Below, piece by piece: positions 34,818-42,533 of a DNA stretch of 64,000 bases. Location of the stretch: contig NZ_WSRZ01000006.1 of the NCBI RefSeq assembly GCF_009828585.1, forward strand, positions 110,512 to 174,511. Reading direction: 5' to 3'. Each line of letters opens with the position of its first letter. The first letter of the stretch is position 1. The DNA comes from Shewanella litoralis. Lineage in GTDB: Bacteria > Pseudomonadota > Gammaproteobacteria > Enterobacterales > Shewanellaceae. The notes under the pieces are model-generated. The model was given only the letters and a program-made list of their open reading frames with translations, did no database searches and was not told the DNA's origin. Made by a program: the position numbers and the translations under genes.

Positions 34818-35660
34818 ATGGGAAACATACTTTGGGTGGCCTCTTACCCTAAATCGGGTAACACTTGGGTACGCGCTTTTTTAGAGAACTACATTCAAAA
34901 TCAAGATCAGCCTATCGACATTAATACCATGCACACCATTTCGACTGCCGAATCAGCAGCGCATCGTTATCAAGCTTATTTACCTAAAGATAAATCCGCA
35001 ACCACAGAGCTTACCTTAGAAGAAGTCAGTGCGATTCGCCCTCAAGTGCAAGCAGATATTGCCCATCAGGCTCAAGGCACCACATTTGTAAAAACCCATA
35101 ATTATTTAGGCGAGTACAACGGCCAACCATTGCATAACTCTTCAGTTACCTCTGGGGCGATTTATGTGGTTCGTAATCCGCTTGATGTGGTGATTTCGAT
35201 GGCTAATTACTTTGATTACACCATCGATGAAGCCATTGCCTACATGGCAGAAGAAATGACAGGTACCCCAAACGAGGCGCCGCATGTGCCGCAAATTATT
35301 ACCTCGTGGTCGATGCATGTATCCAGCTGGACAAGCGATGATACCTCAAAGCTCATTTTACGTTATGAAGACATGTTAGATGACCCTAAAAAAGTCTTCC
35401 GCAAAGTTGAGTCATTTTTAGGCTTAAAGAAAGATCCTACAAGGCTTAAAAATGCCATTAAGCACTCATCATTTGCGCAATTAAAAGCCCAAGAAGCCAA
35501 ACGTGGATTTGTTGAAAAGCATGAAAATGCTAATGCCTTCTTTAGGAAAGGTGGTAAGCATCAATGGCAATCACTACTCACTCCAGAGCAAGTCAAACGC
35601 ATTGTTGATAGCCATTATGAGCAAATGAAGCGCTTTAAATATTTACCTGCTGGGATGTAA
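34818..35660 (+). CDS. PAPS-dependent sulfotransferase domain protein
   Basis: 280 residues. The 5'-phosphosulfate loop is ILWVASYPKSGNTW at the N-terminus, the 3'-phosphate site is IYVVRNPLDVVISMANYF, and the C-terminal FFRKGGKHQWQ motif matches the P-loop-closing region RKGxxGxW of cytosolic sulfotransferases. It should transfer sulfate from PAPS to a hydroxyl or amino group. Bacterial members are uncommon in this setting and the acceptor is unknown. AAGGA lies 6 bp upstream of the ATG, and a terminator follows the gene. Confidence 0.85.
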   Translation: MGNILWVASYPKSGNTWVRAFLENYIQNQDQPIDINTMHTISTAESAAHRYQAYLPKDKSATTELTLEEVSAIRPQVQADIAHQAQGTTFVKTHNYLGEYNGQPLHNSSVTSGAIYVVRNPLDVVISMANYFDYTIDEAIAYMAEEMTGTPNEAPHVPQIITSWSMHVSSWTSDDTSKLILRYEDMLDDPKKVFRKVESFLGLKKDPTRLKNAIKHSSFAQLKAQEAKRGFVEKHENANAFFRKGGKHQWQSLLTPEQVKRIVDSHYEQMKRFKYLPAGM

Positions 35661-35686
35661 CTCGCCCAACTTAAAACGGCTAATAT

Positions 35687-35725
35687 AAAAAACGTCCTAT
35701 TGCTACTGCACTAGGACGTTTTTAT
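35687..35725. terminator. Terminator between convergent sulfotransferase and lgt-like genes
   Basis: A 12-13-bp stem, AAAAACGTCCTA paired with TAGGACGTTTTT, lies around a ~10-nt loop between 35687 and 35725, with A and T tails on both sides. Confidence 0.8.
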
Positions 35726-35766
35726 TAGCGGTAATGACAGCTGTATTGATTAACGGTAAATATTGG

Positions 35767-36543
35767 TTAGCGTTGTTTACGATAAGCCATCACTAACAAC
35801 ACCACACCTGTCAGTAAAAATGGCAAACTTAACCATTGGCCAGCACTTAACATCGACTCATGGTAAGCCGCCTGGCTGACCTTAACGCTTTCTATCGCAA
35901 TACGTGCACTAAATACAGACACTAAAAACACCCCAAAAATGGCACCGTGTTTTTGTTTCATGTTGGTGTATTTATAAATAGCGTATAAGCCAATAAAAAT
36001 TAAAAGATAAGCAAGCGACTCATACAACTGCGCCGGGTGACGCGGCAGCATATCAATTCGTTTAAAAATAATGCCCCAAGGTTGAGTAGTTGGCTCACCT
36101 AAAATTTCGGAGTTTGCAAAGTTGGCCATACGCACAAAAAAGCCAAAGATGACGGTAGAAATGGCTAGGCGATCAAGTAAAAATAAAAACGGTAATTTAA
36201 CCTGACGTTGGTAATAATACAGCGCCAATATGGCACCTAAACCACCGCCATGGCTGGCTAAGCCGCCTTCCCAAATGGCCAGTATTTTGAGCGGATTCGC
36301 AAAATAATACCCAGGGTCATAGAAAACACAGTGCGCTAAACGCGCGCCAACAATAATACCCACCACACAATAGACTAAGAAGTTATCGAGGGACTCAACA
36401 TCCAATCCTTCTTTTTTAAACATGTGCTTTAATACTTGAAAGCCTGTGGCAATCGCTAAGGCGAAAAGAGCACCATACCAATGTACGGTTAAGCCCATAA
36501 ACGAGACTAATATAGGATTAAAATCCCAGACGATGTGTTCCAA
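35767..36543 (-). CDS. lgt: Prolipoprotein diacylglyceryl transferase (Lgt) family protein
   Basis: 258 residues with about seven membrane helices. The family elements are present: GARLAHCVFYDP, IWEGGLASHGGGLG with the catalytic-region His, and RHPAQLYES near the end. The classical signature GRxGNFxNxE reads VRMANFANSEILGEP here, so it is a divergent Lgt. The enzyme attaches diacylglyceryl to lipobox Cys of prolipoproteins in the inner membrane. It starts at TTG (36541-36543), with GGAG 8 bp upstream. It may be a second Lgt copy, since the usual lgt lies next to thyA in related genomes. Confidence 0.75.
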   Translation of the reverse strand: MEHIVWDFNPILVSFMGLTVHWYGALFALAIATGFQVLKHMFKKEGLDVESLDNFLVYCVVGIIVGARLAHCVFYDPGYYFANPLKILAIWEGGLASHGGGLGAILALYYYQRQVKLPFLFLLDRLAISTVIFGFFVRMANFANSEILGEPTTQPWGIIFKRIDMLPRHPAQLYESLAYLLIFIGLYAIYKYTNMKQKHGAIFGVFLVSVFSARIAIESVKVSQAAYHESMLSAGQWLSLPFLLTGVVLLVMAYRKQR

Positions 36544-36737
36544 ATGACCTACTCCAAAGTAAAACCGTATTTTATCGCATTATGCTAAAACAACTTTATG
36601 CCAGATGATACAGAGATACGTCATCTAAAAGAAAGTTTCATCAGCCTCAAAGCAGGTTAATTAACATTGAACGACCAAATAAGGTAACATTTACCCTTAT
36701 TAATTACAGATACATTGCATTGTTAGAGCTAACCCAA

Positions 36738-37592
36738 ATGATGGCCGATAAAACCGAATTCCATATTGATGTGCTTGAGCACAGTACTGATGCAATTAAT
36801 TTGCTGGCACAAGCAAGTGGTTTAGGTAAGCAAGTATTAAAAGATGCCATGCAAAAAGGCGCGATTTGGCATACTCACGGCAAACAAACCAATCGAATTA
36901 GGCGGGCTAAAAAGCCCTTACACCCAGGCGATAAGCTACACCTTTACTACAATCAGCATATTCTCGATGAACTGGTAGCACAGGCAGAGTTGTTGTTTGA
37001 CGAGACTGACTACAGTGTGTGGTACAAGCCTTACGGTATGCGCTGCCAAGGGTCAAAGTGGAGCGACCACACCACCATGAATCGCTTTGCTGAATTAAAT
37101 ATGCAGCCACAGCGTAATGCCTTTATTATTCATCGCCTTGACCGCGCCGCTACTGGATTATTAATCCTGGGCCACAGTAAAAAAGCCACTGCGGCTATCG
37201 CTAAATTATTTGAAACTCGCGCATTAGAAAAACACTACCAGGTGATTGTTCATGGCAAATTCTCTAGTGAAACGGTGCAAATTGATACGCCTGTAGACAA
37301 CAAGCCTGCGCTGTCTCATGCAAAATTAATCACCTATCATTCAGGGCTTAATCAATCTAAAGTGCAAGTCAAAATCGACACGGGGCGTAAGCATCAAATT
37401 CGCATTCACATGGCCAGTTTAGGCCATCCGGTGGTGGGCGACCGATTACACGGTGATGCCGATAACACTGCGCCCGATCTTAAATTAACCTCGTGTTACT
37501 TTACGTTTGTTTGCCCGCTAAGCGGTAAACCCAAGGTCTTTGAGTTACCTGAACAATACCGCCCCCAATTTGCAGACGAGCAGCCGTTATAG
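36738..37592 (+). CDS. RluA-family RNA pseudouridine synthase
   Basis: About 284 residues. The catalytic motif is HRLDRAATGLLIL with the essential Asp, and RKHQIRIHMASLGHPVVGD is the conserved C-terminal motif. A short N-terminal S4-like or linker region precedes it. The family converts uridine to pseudouridine in 23S rRNA or tRNA. RluC, RluD and TruC-type targets cannot be told apart here. The ORF opens at TTG 36720, but the paired ATGs at 36738 and 36741 are more likely starts. Confidence 0.85.
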   Translation: MMADKTEFHIDVLEHSTDAINLLAQASGLGKQVLKDAMQKGAIWHTHGKQTNRIRRAKKPLHPGDKLHLYYNQHILDELVAQAELLFDETDYSVWYKPYGMRCQGSKWSDHTTMNRFAELNMQPQRNAFIIHRLDRAATGLLILGHSKKATAAIAKLFETRALEKHYQVIVHGKFSSETVQIDTPVDNKPALSHAKLITYHSGLNQSKVQVKIDTGRKHQIRIHMASLGHPVVGDRLHGDADNTAPDLKLTSCYFTFVCPLSGKPKVFELPEQYRPQFADEQPL

Positions 37593-37638
37593 CGCTGCAG
37601 AACACAGCATCTGTTAATTATTATCATAGGAAACGTTT

Positions 37639-38358
37639 ATGCGTTTAATCATTTGTACTGCACTGTGCCTAGCCACATACATGTTTTGCCACAGCAGTGT
37701 GGCTGCCAGCTTAGAGCTACCTAACAATGCCAATACGGTATTAGTGAATGGTGTCGCGACTGAGCAGCAACAGGTCACGTTAGACATCAATACCCCACAG
37801 GGATTACAGCAAATCGCCTTTCGCTATCATGCCCGCTTTAGAGATCAAGGCAGTCAGCATAGCTTTAGCTCAGATGTGATTATTTTGCGTTTTAGCGCCA
37901 GCGATCAAGACTATCAATTAACACTGCCCAGCATCCGCAGCAAAAGCAGTGCTACACAGTTTAATGACTCACCCACACTGACATTAACTGACCAGGCTGG
38001 TAATGCGGTTGAATTCACTCAAGACAAGTTAATGAAAAAAGGTTTACAGATTGGCCGAGATTTTGAACAAGAAATCACAAAATATAATGCCGCCGCCAAC
38101 CCCGCTTCATGGCGTGCAGCTAAAGTCACTGCGCCAGCAGCTGCGCCCAAAATCTTAAACAAACCTGCCAATTCAGTGGTCACAACAGCGCCAGTCACGT
38201 TAGCCATAACCGATGTTCAATCTGAAGGTGCCGGCCCAGTTATAAGCGACAGCGTAGAGCAGCCAAACCAGGCCGAAGTGTCTAACATGCTCGATTACTG
38301 GTACCAAAAAGCGAACCCACAAACTCAAGCTGAGTTTAAGGCCAAAATAAATCAGTAG
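37639..38358 (+). CDS. DUF2057-family exported protein, YccT/CsgI-like
   Basis: 239 residues with a signal peptide (about residues 1-22). The mature N-terminal part has the ASLELPNNANTVLVNGV start and FRYHARF segment of the DUF2057 family, and the C-terminus has LDYWYQKANPQTQAEF. E. coli YccT (CsgI) is a periplasmic inhibitor of curli assembly, but no curli genes are here, so the role may differ. The middle (about 155-205) is a low-complexity Pro/Ala/Val linker. AGGA lies upstream of the ATG. Confidence 0.8.
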   Translation: MRLIICTALCLATYMFCHSSVAASLELPNNANTVLVNGVATEQQQVTLDINTPQGLQQIAFRYHARFRDQGSQHSFSSDVIILRFSASDQDYQLTLPSIRSKSSATQFNDSPTLTLTDQAGNAVEFTQDKLMKKGLQIGRDFEQEITKYNAAANPASWRAAKVTAPAAAPKILNKPANSVVTTAPVTLAITDVQSEGAGPVISDSVEQPNQAEVSNMLDYWYQKANPQTQAEFKAKINQ

Positions 38359-38424
38359 TTAGCTATTTATTGAAGGTGTAAACGAACCAAGCGATAACTG
38401 AAAGTAACAACAATAAAATCAATG

Positions 38425-38459
38425 AAAGCGATATATCCACTGGGGTATATCGCTTTTTT
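38425..38459. terminator. Terminator between DUF2057 and ybaK genes
   Basis: An 11-bp stem (38425-38435 with 38446-38456) with a 10-nt loop is followed by T residues on the plus strand. It abuts the ybaK stop codon, so it may serve both convergent genes. Confidence 0.75.
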
Positions 38460-38460
38460 A

Positions 38461-38928
38461 TTAGGCACAAATATCGGCAAATGTCGCATTAAGCAGGCGT
38501 TGTAAATCATCAGGATTAAGCGAAATATCTAACCCTCTTTTACCGGCACTGACATAAATGTGTTCAAACTGCTGCGCCGAAGCGTCAATCACTGTCGCCA
38601 AGCGTCTTTTTTGCCCTAACGGACTAACGCCGCCAAGCACATAACCACTTGAACGCTCAACCGTTGCAGCCTCTGCCATATGGGCTTTTTTCGCGCCCGC
38701 CGCTTTGGCCATTAACTTCATGCTCAACATCGAAGACACTGGCACCACAGCGACAGCAAGCGTTTGATTATCAAGACTCACCACTAAGGTTTTAAATACT
38801 TGCTCGGCTGGTAAAGCCAATTTTTGCGCGGCCTCCAGGCCATACGACTCGTTACTGGCATCATGTTGATACTCGTGCACCTTAAAATCAATCTTGTGCT
38901 TTTTGGCCATATCAATTGCTGGGGTCAT
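38461..38928 (-). CDS. ybaK: Cys-tRNA(Pro)/Cys-tRNA(Cys) deacylase YbaK
   Basis: 155 residues of the YbaK/EbsC fold, with Lys in VFKTLVV, and GYVLGGVSPLGQKRRLATV as the signature substrate pocket. The enzyme clears Cys-tRNA(Pro) formed by mischarging by prolyl-tRNA synthetase. The length matches E. coli YbaK (159). It lies 10 bp downstream of the TehA-like gene and is probably cotranscribed with it. Confidence 0.9.
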   Translation of the reverse strand: MTPAIDMAKKHKIDFKVHEYQHDASNESYGLEAAQKLALPAEQVFKTLVVSLDNQTLAVAVVPVSSMLSMKLMAKAAGAKKAHMAEAATVERSSGYVLGGVSPLGQKRRLATVIDASAQQFEHIYVSAGKRGLDISLNPDDLQRLLNATFADICA

Positions 38929-38938
38929 GACGGCTCAC

Positions 38939-39901
38939 TTATGCTGAAACTAATTTTCTGGGCTGATAAAAATGTAAATAACGCACACAAACATAACTGA
39001 CAACCGCAGTCGCAACAACCAATTCAAACTCAGCTAAACCTCGCACCTGGGCAATATATTCAGCGCCAACATTCATGCTTTGCATCCAAGCTTCCACTTT
39101 AAACAACGCCGTGGCCCCAATCACCATCGGGAAGGTAAATGCAGCATAACCAGGACTAAACGGTAAACGCATCAGTTTAAAAAATGATAAATAAATAATG
39201 CTGGTCATCAACACGCCAATGCCAAATAGCAACCCAATAATCACTGGCGAAGGCTGCGAGCTAATGGTTAAGTAGCCTGCTAACGATAAACTTGCTGGTG
39301 CGGCTAAAACGGCTAATGTCGGCTTAGCCGCATCAGGGATTTGCTCAGTAAAAATAAGTCGATAAATCATCATGGGTAACATTACGGCATAACTCAGCAT
39401 GCCAAAAATCAACGCGCTTTCTGCTATCCACAATAAATGTGCATTACCTGAAAAAGACACGTCTGCGACTACAATCCCAATCGGCGGAATAAACCAGCTT
39501 GGCACCATTTGAGGTAAGCTAAATTGCTGGCTGCGATGATAAATAAATCCAACTAAAAAGCTGATGTGCAATATGACCGCAAAAGACCACAGCAAGTCAC
39601 CCGCTAGCGCAGAAAAATGCCCCAACGAGTTAGACACCACCATTAATGCCATCGCAAAAGTCGGCACCACACTGCCCACCACCGGATGGGCAACATCCTG
39701 GCGCAGCAGATCATGATGCAATACAAACTTACTGGCTAATACCAGTAACAGTACACTGGCAATAGCGGCACTAATCCATTGGCCATAGCGCTGTAAATCC
39801 ACGGCGTTTTCCCAACTCCAACCTAAACTGGCTATGCCTAACGCTAGCCCAGCCATGGGTGTAGGTACACCAACAATTTTACGCTTTACTCTGTTTACCA
39901 T
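38939..39901 (-). CDS. TehA/SLAC1-family (TDT) transporter
   Basis: 320 residues with about ten hydrophobic helices. It opens with VPTPMAGLALGIASLGWSW, typical of the tellurite-resistance/dicarboxylate transporter (TDT) family whose members include TehA and Mae1. Candidates for transported species are anions such as sulfite, malate or tellurite. No TehB methyltransferase is nearby. GAGG lies 6 bp before the ATG. It is divergent from a LysR gene, the probable regulator. Confidence 0.82.
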   Translation of the reverse strand: MVNRVKRKIVGVPTPMAGLALGIASLGWSWENAVDLQRYGQWISAAIASVLLLVLASKFVLHHDLLRQDVAHPVVGSVVPTFAMALMVVSNSLGHFSALAGDLLWSFAVILHISFLVGFIYHRSQQFSLPQMVPSWFIPPIGIVVADVSFSGNAHLLWIAESALIFGMLSYAVMLPMMIYRLIFTEQIPDAAKPTLAVLAAPASLSLAGYLTISSQPSPVIIGLLFGIGVLMTSIIYLSFFKLMRLPFSPGYAAFTFPMVIGATALFKVEAWMQSMNVGAEYIAQVRGLAEFELVVATAVVSYVCVRYLHFYQPRKLVSA

Positions 39902-40053
39902 GACAACCTCAGCAGCTCTATTCGAGTCATGCAGTCATATTACGCTTGCACTTTGTTTATATATATCCAATTATATAAAACATACGTTCATAAAAACCAA
40001 ACGAGTATCTCACTCATCATTATTCACTATTAACTATTCACTAAGTCATTATT

Positions 40054-40956
40054 ATGAACATCTCACTGAAACAACTTAATGTGTTTAGCAGTATCACCCA
40101 GCACAACACCTTAACGGCCGCAGCCGAAGCCTTGTATTTGTCTAAGGCGGCAGTGAGCATGGCGCTCGCTGAATTAGAAAAGCAGCTAGGCCATCCGCTA
40201 TTTGACCGGGTCAATAACCGATTAATTCTCAATCAAGAAGGTCACAAGTTATTACCACTTGCTGATGAGCTGCTTAGTAGAGCAAATAACATCAGCCAAT
40301 TGTTTGATGCAGACCACGCTTTTTCGGGTCAATTGAAAATAGGTGCCAGCGACACCTTAGGTAATCATGTGGTGCCCGGGTTGCTGAGCCAATTTAGGCA
40401 ACAATCACAGCATTTTTCGCAAAGCGTGGTGATTTCAAATTCACGGTTAATTTGCCAAAAGCTGCTCGACTACGAGTTAGACATCGGCTTAATTGAAGGT
40501 AAAAGCCATCACCCAGAATTAGTTGCCCATCAGTTTAGCCACGACCAAATGTGCATTATTGCCGCGCCTCATTTAGCCATAAGCCAACAAACACCCTGTA
40601 CATTTACCAATTTAGAACACAGTGAATGGGTATTACGTGAGGCAGGCTCAGGCTCGAGAGAGTTTTTTTTACGCACTATTGCACCGCACATTGAGGCTTG
40701 GCATGAGGTATTTGAGCTCAATACCACTGAAGCGCTCATTAACAGTGTCGCGGCAGGATTAGGTTTAGGGTGTTTATCGACGTTAGCCGCACAGTACGCG
40801 ATTAACGATGGCCGAGTCATTCAACTGCAATTGCCTCACAGTAATAATACGCTCAATATGCAACGCCCCTTTTGGCTAGTGGTACACAAAGACAAGTACC
40901 ACAGCCCATTGTTAAAAAGCTTTATCGCGTTTTGCCATCAATGGGATAATACATAA
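40054..40956 (+). CDS. LysR-family transcriptional regulator, CysB/CbbR-like branch
   Basis: 300 residues. The HTH is NTLTAAAEALYLSKAAVSMALAELE, then PLFDRVNNRLILNQEG. The effector domain carries the IGASDTLGNHVVPG start and the VLREAGSGSREFF segment that is typical of LysR members sensing sulfur or carboxylate ligands. It is divergent from the TehA-like transporter, and the 152-bp gap has AT-rich near-palindromes. The 3' end is followed by the tandem repeat array. Confidence 0.87.
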   Translation: MNISLKQLNVFSSITQHNTLTAAAEALYLSKAAVSMALAELEKQLGHPLFDRVNNRLILNQEGHKLLPLADELLSRANNISQLFDADHAFSGQLKIGASDTLGNHVVPGLLSQFRQQSQHFSQSVVISNSRLICQKLLDYELDIGLIEGKSHHPELVAHQFSHDQMCIIAAPHLAISQQTPCTFTNLEHSEWVLREAGSGSREFFLRTIAPHIEAWHEVFELNTTEALINSVAAGLGLGCLSTLAAQYAINDGRVIQLQLPHSNNTLNMQRPFWLVVHKDKYHSPLLKSFIAFCHQWDNT

Positions 40957-41020
40957 AGCGGTTGTTGGCTGAGTACTTGTTCTATTATTTATGGCCTGAG
41001 TTAAATTTGGACTTTTGAAA

Positions 41021-41062
41021 ACTAAAACTAAAACTAAAACTAAAACTAAAACTAAAACTAAG
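41021..41062 (+). repeat. (ACTAAA)n microsatellite in first repeat unit
   Basis: Six perfect ACTAAA hexamers plus one ACTAAG variant. Shorter tracts recur at the same place in each later unit (about 41464, 41718 and 41986). Confidence 0.85.
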
Positions 41063-41181
41063 ACCAACTCGTTTTAGGCCAAAACTTGTTAACCCCCTTC
41101 TCGTCGTCCCGGCAATGCTTTTGAGCCGGGATCCAGGTGTTTCTTTATGCTTTGTACTTATGCCCTTCGACTACAAATATC

Positions 41182-41348
41182 GTGATGGCATGGATGCCAG
41201 TGAGCGGCCACGGGGCGGATGGTCGGCTCGCAAACCACCATGATGAAGCTGTAAATGTTTGTCTTATCTGCAGGTTTTAAAAACTCCGTTTGATGAGAGA
41301 CATGCGTTGCACAGAATAAATTTTATCGTGTATGGCATTTCCCATATC
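41182..41348. repeat. 167-bp insertion in first repeat unit
   Basis: Relative to units 2-4, which read straight from the AAATATC block into the TCGG(T/C)CAG block, unit 1 carries 167 extra bases bounded by ATATC at 41177-41181 and at 41344-41348. It could be an insertion with a 5-bp duplication, or units 2-4 could have lost it by recombination between the short repeats. No gene or known element is visible within. Confidence 0.6.
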
Positions 41349-42440
41349 CTAATCGGTCAGATATGCGTGAAAGGTCATGGCCAGCTCACGTATTCTTTTG
41401 TAAGGAGTCTTCAACGACCTCAAGTTCAAAGTTCAAAGTTGAATTTGGGCATTTGAAAAATAACACTAAAACTAAAACTAAGACTTACTCGTTTTAGGCC
41501 AAAACCTGTTAATCCCCTTCTCGTCGTCCCGGCAATGCTTTTGAGCCGGGATCCAGGTGTTTCTTTATGCTTTGTACTTATGCCTTACGACCAAAAATAT
41601 CGTTATCGGCCAGATATGCGTGAAAGGTCATGGCCAGCTCACGTATTCTTTTGCAAAAAGCCTTCAACGACCTCAAGTTCAAAGTTCAAAGTTCAAAGTT
41701 GAATTTGGACATTTGAAAACTAAAACTAAGACTAAAACTAAAACCAACTCGTTTTAGGCCAAAACTTGTTAACCCCCTTTCTCGTCGTCCCGACAATGCT
41801 TTTGAGCCGGGATCCAGGTGTTTCTTTATGCTTTGTACTTATGCCTTACGACCAAAAATATCGTTATAGGCCAGATATGCGTGAAAGGTCATGGCCAGCT
41901 CACGTATTCTTTTGCAAAAAGCCTTCAACGACCTCAAGTTCAAAGTTCAAAGTTCAAAGTTCAAAGTTGAATTTGGACATTTGAAAACTAAGACTAAAAC
42001 TAAAACTAAGACTTACTCGTTTTAGGCCAAAACCTGTTAACCCCCTTCTCGTCGTCCCGGCAATGCTTTTGAGCCGGGATCCAGATGTTTCTTTATGCTT
42101 TGTAGTTATGCCTTACGACCACAAATATCCTAATCGGTCAGATATGCGTGAAAGGTCATAGCCAGCTCACGTATTCTTTTGCAAAAAGCCTTCAACGACC
42201 TCAAGTTCATAGTTAAAAGTTCAAAGCTGAATTTGGACTTTTGAAAACTAAGACCAACTTGACCCACTAAAGCTTGTGATTCCACTATTGCTTGAGCCAT
42301 GGCTATACCCGTTAATTGACAAAATAACCTTGGTATCCATTAACTTATTATCTCTGATTGCCTGCGAATTTGGCTAAGTAGATTATAATTAATGTGATTG
42401 TGAGTGTAATTGTAATTTTAGTCGGCAAGGAGACGAAGTA

Positions 42441-42533
42441 TTGAAACAACTAAGTGGATATTGTCGTAACCCTCGGGCACAACGGACTTGTTGCTCTAAG
42501 ACTCTAACAATCAATTTTCAGCAGCGTTTATGA
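42441..42533 (+). CDS. Cys-containing leader peptide translationally coupled to the SLC13 transporter
   Basis: A 30-codon ORF starts at TTG 42441 with a good AAGGAG ribosome-binding site 8 bp upstream. It ends with TGA at 42531-42533, overlapping the ATG of the transporter gene (ATGA, four bases). The peptide has Cys at positions 8, 17 and 18, with several Arg and Gln; the middle reads CRNPRAQRTCC. The transporter itself has no clear ribosome-binding site, so it probably depends on this ORF for translation. The Cys residues suggest a possible sulfur- or cysteine-responsive control, which is inference. Too short for usual gene-finding. Confidence 0.6.
   Translation: MKQLSGYCRNPRAQRTCCSKTLTINFQQRL

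Larger units (their letters stand above)
40998..42260. repeat. Array of four ~260-bp tandem repeats
   Basis: Four direct copies begin near 41068, 41490, 41748 and 42018 (spacings about 422, 258 and 270 bp). Each contains, in order: GAATTTGGACATTTGAAA, an (ACTAAA)n tract, an ACTCGTTTTAGGCCAAAAC box, a REP-like hairpin core CCCGGC...GCCGGG (41108-41130 in the first), a TTTATGCTTTG block, GATATGCGTGAAAGGTCA, and a GTTCAAA run with 2, 3 and 4 copies in the first three units. Unit 1 also carries an additional 167-bp segment. The short ORFs across the array repeat with the units and have no ribosome-binding site, so no protein is assigned. Confidence 0.9.

Noticed and set aside
41259-41984. Three short ORFs in the tandem array with a shared ICVKGHG-type translation
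   Set aside because: They repeat only because the DNA unit repeats. No ribosome-binding site or domain is seen, and frame and length vary between units.
40998-42260. The array as a CRISPR or integron cassette array
   Set aside because: The units are ~260 bp with nested microsatellites. There are no 25-40-bp repeats with unique spacers, no cas genes, no integrase and no attC-like sites.
42361-42440. CRP site in TGTGATTGTGAG-rich stretch before the leader peptide
   Set aside because: The second half-site TCACA is missing.
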